Below are positions 59,181 through 64,000 of a stretch of DNA of 64,000 bases, one piece after another. Position 1 is the stretch's first letter. Every line of letters starts with the position of its first letter. The stretch is from Ditibartonella apis (GTDB taxonomy: Bacteria > Pseudomonadota > Alphaproteobacteria > Rhizobiales > Rhizobiaceae), in contig NZ_LXYU01000001.1 in the NCBI RefSeq assembly GCF_001952075.1, positions 558,001 through 622,000 of the forward strand, written 5' to 3'. Both the position numbers and the translations under genes were made by a program. The notes beneath the pieces are model-generated. The model saw only the letters and a program-made list of their open reading frames with translations, did not search any database and was not told where the DNA came from.

Positions 59181-61793
59181 ATGGCAACCGAACGCTACAA
59201 TCCACGCGCGACAGAACAGAAATGGCAATCAATCTGGGTTGAAAAAGAAGTTTTCAAAACCGACAATGACGACCCGCGCGAGAAGTATTATGTGTTGGAA
59301 ATGTTTCCCTATCCATCGGGACGCATTCATATGGGGCATGTACGCAATTATGCAATGGGGGATGTGGTTGCCCGTTATAAACGCGCCCGCGGATTTAATG
59401 TTTTGCATCCGATGGGGTGGGATGCTTTCGGCATGCCGGCGGAAAATGCCGCTATGCAACATAAAGTTCACCCGAAAGACTGGACCTATCAGAATATTGC
59501 TTCCATGAAAAAGCAGCTGAAGTCCATGGGGCTTTCTCTCGACTGGTCGCGCGAATTCGCAACCTGCGATGTCGAATATTATCATCGCCAGCAGATGCTT
59601 TTTCTCGATATGTATGAAAAAGGCCTTGTTGACCGCAAAACGTCCAAGGTCAACTGGGATCCGGTCGATCATACAGTGCTTGCAAACGAGCAGGTCATTG
59701 ACGGGCGCGGTTGGCGTTCGGGTGCATCGGTCGAACAGCGCGAACTTACGCAATGGTTTTTCAAAATCACCAAATTCAGTCAGGAACTTCTGGATGGTTT
59801 GAATGGTCTTGATGAATGGCCGGAAAAAGTTCGCGTTATGCAACGCAACTGGATCGGCAAGTCCGAAGGAGCGCTGCTGCGCTGGAAAATTGCCGGCGAC
59901 ACACAGGTTGACGGATTTAACGAGATCGAGTGTTTTTCAACCCGTCCCGATACAATATTCGGTGCGTCGTTTATTGCTATTGCCGCCGATCATCCGATTG
60001 CCCGCAGACTTGCCGAAAAAAATGCGAAACTCAAAGATTTTATCGACGAGTGTCACCGCAAAGGAACTTCGACAGCGGAGATAGAAACCGCCGAGAAAAA
60101 AGGCTTTGATACCGGCTTGAAAGTCGTCCATCCCTTTGATGATAAATGGGAAATACCTGTTTATGTGGCTAACTTTGTATTGATGGAATATGGTACAGGT
60201 GCAGTTTTCGGTTGTCCTGCCCATGATCAGCGCGATCTTGATTTTGCCAATAAATATGAATTGCCTGTGCGTCCGGTTGTTTTGCCTGAAGGTGCGGATC
60301 CTGATAGTCTTGTTGTAACGGAAGAAGCCCATACCGAAGACGGTATTATGATCAATTCTAGCTTTCTCGACGGATTAAAGCCGAAGGCTGCCTTCGAGGA
60401 AGTGCTCAAACGTTTGTCAGGACAGATGTTGAATGGTCGCCCACAAGCCGAGCACAAAGTTCAATTCCGTTTGCGTGACTGGGGTATTTCGCGGCAACGT
60501 TATTGGGGATGCCCAATTCCGATTATCCATTGTGATGATTGCGGGGATGTGCCGGTTCCACGTACCGATTTGCCGGTAAAATTGCCTGAGGATGTCACAT
60601 TTGATAAACCGGGTAATCCGCTTGATCGCCATCCGACATGGAAATTCGTTAAATGTCCACGTTGTGGCAAACCCGCACGGCGGGAAACCGATACGATGGA
60701 TACATTTGTTGATTCCTCGTGGTATTATGCCCGCTTTACCGCTCCGTGGGAAAATGAGCCGACGAACAAGGAAGCGATAAAGAAGTGGTTGCCGGTCGAT
60801 CAATATATCGGTGGTATTGAACACGCCATTCTCCACCTGTTGTATTCGCGCTTTTTTATGCGGGCGATGAAGATGACCGGACACGTCAATATTGACGAGC
60901 CGTTCAAGGGGCTCTTTACACAAGGCATGGTTGTTCACGAAACCTATCACAACAAGGACGGGTGGGTAGCGCCTGCCGATATCCGGATAGAAGAGAAAGA
61001 CGGCGTACGTCGTGCAACACTTTTATCCGATGGTAGTCCGGTTGAAATCGGTTCGATCGAAAAAATGTCGAAGTCGAAGAAAAATGTCGTCGACCCGGAC
61101 GATATTATTTCCTCCTATGGTGCTGATACTGCACGGCTTTTCATGCTTTCCGATTCACCGCCCGAACGCGATGTTATCTGGACCGAAGCAGGTGCGGAAG
61201 GTGCCCACCGTTTTGTGCAACGTGTCTGGCGGTTGATTTCGTCAAGCGCCGAAATATTGGCAAATGTCAAACCGCAAGCCGGAACAAAAGGGGCAGCACT
61301 TGATATTTCCAAAGCGGCTCACCGCACACTTGCGAAAGTGGCAGATGATATTGAAAAGCTTGCTTTCAATCGTGCAGTGGCACGCCTTTATGAACTCGTC
61401 AACAAGCTCGCTCCCGAGTTGCAAAATCTGGAACAGGCCGATGACGAAATGAAGGCTGCTTTGAGACAAGCACTGGATTTCTTCATCATCATGATTTCGC
61501 CAATGACACCACATCTGGCGGAAGAATGTCATGCAGCTTTGGGAGAGAAAAATCTGGTTGCCCAAATGCCGTGGCCACACTACGATCCTGCTTTAATTGT
61601 GGATAACGAGATAACTATCCCGATCCAGATTAACGGGAAAAAGCGTGGTGATTTGACAATTGCACGCAATGCGGATCAATCTACCATCGAAAAGGCTGTT
61701 CTTGCGCTCGATTTTGTGCAATCAAATCTGGCAGGCAAGAAGCCGAAGAAAATTATCGTAGTTCCACAGAGGATCGTCAATGTTGTTGCCTGA
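59181..61793 (+). CDS. leuS: Leucyl-tRNA synthetase
   Basis: 870-residue class I synthetase. HIGH-type motif in [15 protein letters not shown] (near residue 47), the CP1 editing domain ([19 protein letters not shown]), a zinc-type cysteine pair region (CDDCGDV and CPRCGKP), and KMSKS ([12 protein letters not shown], about residue 628), then the anticodon-binding domain. ATG 59181 fits the family N terminus ([16 protein letters not shown]); the frame opens upstream at 59127. lptE overlaps its end by 14 bases. Confidence 0.98.
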   Translation: MATERYNPRATEQKWQSIWVEKEVFKTDNDDPREKYYVLEMFPYPSGRIHMGHVRNYAMGDVVARYKRARGFNVLHPMGWDAFGMPAENAAMQHKVHPKDWTYQNIASMKKQLKSMGLSLDWSREFATCDVEYYHRQQMLFLDMYEKGLVDRKTSKVNWDPVDHTVLANEQVIDGRGWRSGASVEQRELTQWFFKITKFSQELLDGLNGLDEWPEKVRVMQRNWIGKSEGALLRWKIAGDTQVDGFNEIECFSTRPDTIFGASFIAIAADHPIARRLAEKNAKLKDFIDECHRKGTSTAEIETAEKKGFDTGLKVVHPFDDKWEIPVYVANFVLMEYGTGAVFGCPAHDQRDLDFANKYELPVRPVVLPEGADPDSLVVTEEAHTEDGIMINSSFLDGLKPKAAFEEVLKRLSGQMLNGRPQAEHKVQFRLRDWGISRQRYWGCPIPIIHCDDCGDVPVPRTDLPVKLPEDVTFDKPGNPLDRHPTWKFVKCPRCGKPARRETDTMDTFVDSSWYYARFTAPWENEPTNKEAIKKWLPVDQYIGGIEHAILHLLYSRFFMRAMKMTGHVNIDEPFKGLFTQGMVVHETYHNKDGWVAPADIRIEEKDGVRRATLLSDGSPVEIGSIEKMSKSKKNVVDPDDIISSYGADTARLFMLSDSPPERDVIWTEAGAEGAHRFVQRVWRLISSSAEILANVKPQAGTKGAALDISKAAHRTLAKVADDIEKLAFNRAVARLYELVNKLAPELQNLEQADDEMKAALRQALDFFIIMISPMTPHLAEECHAALGEKNLVAQMPWPHYDPALIVDNEITIPIQINGKKRGDLTIARNADQSTIEKAVLALDFVQSNLAGKKPKKIIVVPQRIVNVVA

Positions 61794-62355
61794 CCATATT
61801 CTGAATAGCATCAGACCCATAACAACTGCTGTACTATTGGGGACAACGCTCGCCATATCGGCCTGCACTGTTCAGCCTCTCTATCACGGGGACTCGAACG
61901 GGGCGGCGCAAATGAATGTTTCACCGTCCATCCGCTCCAAATTGTCAGGTGTTGTGATTGACGCGCCGACCGACCGGTTTAACCAATTGGTTCGTAACCG
62001 GTTGATTTTCTTGTTGAATGGTGGTGCAGGAGAGCCTTCTGCTCCAACCTATCAGCTCTCGCTCGGCACAAGTTTCAGTATTCGTACTGCAGTCCAGATG
62101 GATATTGGCGATACGACCGATCGTACGGGGCGTGCATCTGCCGGTGCTGTCGATGGTCGTTCGACTTATGTCTTGAAAGATATGAAAAATAATCCTCTCG
62201 CACGGCGGACACGGACTGTCAGTGCTTCGTTCGATCGGCCTCGTCAGGAATATGCAAACTTGCAAGCAGAAGAGGATGCCAAGAAACGTGCAGCGGAAGA
62301 GCTCGCCGAGCAAATCTTCTTGTCTTTGGCTCAGGATATGTCGAAGTTGAAATGA
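61780..62355 (+). CDS. lptE: LPS-assembly lipoprotein LptE
   Basis: 191-residue outer-membrane lipoprotein that plugs the LptD translocon for lipopolysaccharide. Signal peptide with lipobox ISAC (residues 26-29 of MLLPDHILN...), then [10 protein letters not shown], the barrel region [25 protein letters not shown], and a C-terminal basic helix. Starts inside leuS (14-base overlap), which is the usual gene pair in this order; holA normally comes next, but here a terminator follows. Confidence 0.88.
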   Translation: MLLPDHILNSIRPITTAVLLGTTLAISACTVQPLYHGDSNGAAQMNVSPSIRSKLSGVVIDAPTDRFNQLVRNRLIFLLNGGAGEPSAPTYQLSLGTSFSIRTAVQMDIGDTTDRTGRASAGAVDGRSTYVLKDMKNNPLARRTRTVSASFDRPRQEYANLQAEEDAKKRAAEELAEQIFLSLAQDMSKLK

Positions 62356-62362
62356 TTCGTTA

Positions 62363-62397
62363 TTCCGGCAGATGAAAAACACTGCCGGAATTTTTTT
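62363..62397 (+). terminator. Rho-independent terminator after lptE
   Basis: Eight-base stem TTCCGGCA (62363-62370) / TGCCGGAA (62383-62390), twelve-base loop and seven T. It closes leuS-lptE. Confidence 0.9.
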
Positions 62398-63123
62398 AAA
62401 AAATTTTACAACCAGGTTTTTTTAAACCTTACTGTCGCGTGAAGTTACACTGTTTTTATGCGGCAGTGAGAAATAAAGCTATTTTATCCCATTCAGTCCG
62501 GTAGCTTCCGGTCTCTTTCCGATCCTTGCGCTTTACCTCTAAATCTTTCCGTTAAAAGCCGTTGAGAAAATTCGCAAACATGGTTTTGCTTGCTCCTGCA
62601 ATTCAAGAATTGGCTGCATCAATTGTGCGAACGTGGCGTCTCTGTCAAAACGCCGTTGTTTATTGCAAACAATATCCGTTGCTAAAAAGAGTGATCAAAC
62701 AAAGCGGTATAAAGTCAATGATATTCGTTCTGGAATTGGCTATGTGACACGGAATGATTTTCGGCACATCTGTATTTATTATTTTGTGCGCGGCATAACG
62801 AAATTTATCGGATAACCAACCTGAATCTGTAAGTTGTTTCAAATATGCGGTTACAGCTCGGTTCGAGTGGATGTCTGTTTTTAGAAAGTAAATTAACAAC
62901 GAACGTTATTTTAATTGAAAAAAGCAATTCGTTGAACGTGAGGTCAACTAATAAATTATGACGCTTAGTAAAATATGAATTTTAGAGTTATGAAAAATAT
63001 TTCATAAATAATTCAATTATGAAAACGTAAAAACAAAAGTGGTAAAAGAATTTATTTTCTATTTACCACTCTCATTGATAGCCAATTGAATTCAACTGTT
63101 ATCTGTTTTTATTGCAATAATAT
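62398..63123. other. Gene-free stretch between lptE and the transaldolase gene
   Basis: About 730 bases between convergent genes. Short frames on both strands (for instance 62660-62899 minus) match nothing I know. I see no trace of holA, which follows lptE in many relatives. The last 250 bases are AT-rich. Confidence 0.4.
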
Positions 63124-63777
63124 TCATCCGATAGTCTGGCCGGTTTTTTCCCAGTCTTTCATGAAAATTTCAAGACCTTTGTCCGTAAGCGGGTGTTTTA
63201 TCAGCAATTTCATGATTGAAGGCGGGATTGTTGCGACATCGGCGCCGATAAGGGCAGCTTCCTTGACATGATTGACTGTACGGATAGAGGCAGCGAGAAT
63301 TTGTGTCTTGAAGTCATAATTGTCAAAAATTGTCCGGATTTCACCAATGAGATCCATGCCATTCAATCCGATATCATCAAGCCGTCCGATGAAGGGGGAA
63401 ACGAATGTTGCACCGGCTTTTGCCGCAAGCAATGCCTGATTGGCGGAAAAACACAAGGTCATATTGGTTTTCAAGCCCTTGGCGGAAAGAGCTTTACAAG
63501 CTTTCAATCCGTCAAATGTCAGGGGAAGTTTGATGCAAATATTGTTGGCAATTTTTGCCAATATTTGCGCCTGTTTCATCATTCCGTCAAAATCGGCAGC
63601 GGTAACTTCCGCAGATACTGGGCCGTCAACGAGCGCACAAATTTCTTTCGTTACCTCGATAATATCACGTCCGGATTTCAAAATAAGTGATGGGTTGGTT
63701 GTTACACCGTCGACAAGCCCCAGATTGTTAAGTTCCGAAATTTCCTCAATAATGGCAGTATCAACAAAAAATTTCAT
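63124..63777 (-). CDS. tal: Small transaldolase / fructose-6-phosphate aldolase family
   Basis: 217-residue TIM-barrel enzyme of the short transaldolase (TalC/FSA) class. [32 protein letters not shown] at the start, the Schiff-base lysine in [42 protein letters not shown], and [28 protein letters not shown]. Annotated in databases as either transaldolase or fructose-6-phosphate aldolase; in organisms without the long transaldolase it serves the pentose phosphate pathway. Divergent from priA, as in other Rhizobiales. Confidence 0.94.
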   Translation of the reverse strand: MKFFVDTAIIEEISELNNLGLVDGVTTNPSLILKSGRDIIEVTKEICALVDGPVSAEVTAADFDGMMKQAQILAKIANNICIKLPLTFDGLKACKALSAKGLKTNMTLCFSANQALLAAKAGATFVSPFIGRLDDIGLNGMDLIGEIRTIFDNYDFKTQILAASIRTVNHVKEAALIGADVATIPPSIMKLLIKHPLTDKGLEIFMKDWEKTGQTIG

Positions 63778-63874
63778 GGGTTAGCTCCTGAGCTTTCTTA
63801 TGCAGCCTGATATTTGGCGATTTGCTGTGATTTTCTTGTTATGATCCATTGTTTTATGCAAAAGCAAGTCCAAC

Positions 63875-64000
63875 ATGACGCTAGCGATGACAAAAACCGA
63901 ATCAAAGACACCAAAAACCGTTTCAGTGTTGGTACCGATGCCGGCAGAAACAGCCTATAGTTATTCGGTGCCGGATAATATGGAAGTCCAAGTCGGTTCA
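63875..64000 (+). CDS. priA: Primosomal protein N' (PriA), start only
   Basis: The first 42 codons are in the window and the frame runs off the end. VSVLVPMPAETAYSYSVPDN matches the N-terminal 3'DNA-binding domain of PriA, the helicase that restarts stalled replication forks. ATG 63875 is the first start; ATG 63887 four codons later is possible, and neither has a strong ribosome site. Adjacency to the divergent transaldolase gene supports the call. Confidence 0.85.
   Translation, partial: MTLAMTKTESKTPKTVSVLVPMPAETAYSYSVPDNMEVQVGS

Noticed and set aside
62845-62856. GTTCGA-type tRNA T-loop look-alike
   Set aside because: No acceptor or anticodon stem around it; no tRNA gene was found in any intergenic stretch.

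Overview
The window reads as one stretch of chromosome from an alphaproteobacterium of the order Hyphomicrobiales (Rhizobiales). The gene families and their groupings (ffh/chorismate mutase/rpsP, rimM-trmD-rplS-leuC, cobS-cobT with a DnaJ-like neighbour, sdhCDAB, ftsE-ftsX-ydcF, glnK-amtB, tal|priA) are typical of Brucella/Bartonella relatives. Base composition looks moderate (mid-40s % GC by eye), well below Brucella and above the blood-borne Bartonella. A Bartonellaceae member such as a bee-gut Bartonella is my best guess, but this is inference. There is no prophage, insertion sequence, CRISPR array, rRNA or recognisable tRNA; the window is almost entirely housekeeping.

Layout. 1-2.4 kb: end of ffh, chorismate mutase and rpsP with a terminator. 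2.8-9.3 kb: an SDH assembly factor (minus), then htpX, rsmB, a heparinase II/III-like protein and purH. 9.3-10.9 kb: a gene-poor stretch with CtrA-like boxes, a 47-residue DUF1127 gene, a structured 3' region and what looks like a decayed second copy of that gene. 10.9-15.2 kb: two DMT transporters and SURF1 (minus), then rpmB and a YhhQ-type queuosine-precursor transporter. 15.8-23 kb: cobT, cobS, a J-domain protein, bolA (plus), an arginase-like protein, xerC and a SapC-family protein. 23-26.7 kb: rimM-trmD-rplS and leuC, separated here by about 21 kb from rpsP, with which they are commonly clustered.

26.7-39.9 kb: a GNAT enzyme, the complete sdhCDAB operon, a UbiH-type hydroxylase, tesB, the nitrogen pair glnK-amtB (each with a sigma-54-like element in front), ftsK with a CtrA-like box in front, and lolA. 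40-46.4 kb: an exonuclease III, a MacAB-type tripartite efflux operon and ybaK. 46.5-51.4 kb: ftsE-ftsX-ydcF (minus) divergent from hpt, then an orphan HWE-type sensor kinase. 52-57 kb: an acetate node with pta-ackA facing acs across a hairpin-rich intergenic stretch. 57.4-64 kb: an SDR oxidoreductase abutting yggS, leuS-lptE, a small transaldolase, and the first codons of priA.

Working together: sdhCDAB and its assembly factor SdhAF4 serve aerobic respiration with SURF1 and the ubiquinone hydroxylase. Pta-AckA and Acs interconvert acetate and acetyl-CoA. FtsK, XerC and FtsEX serve division and chromosome segregation, and two of their promoter regions carry CtrA-type boxes. GlnK/AmtB handle ammonium. 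No wholly new system is evident. The most interesting signals are regulatory or non-coding: the CtrA boxes, the twin sigma-54-like promoters, the duplicated and decayed DUF1127 locus, and a possible structured RNA between ackA and acs.
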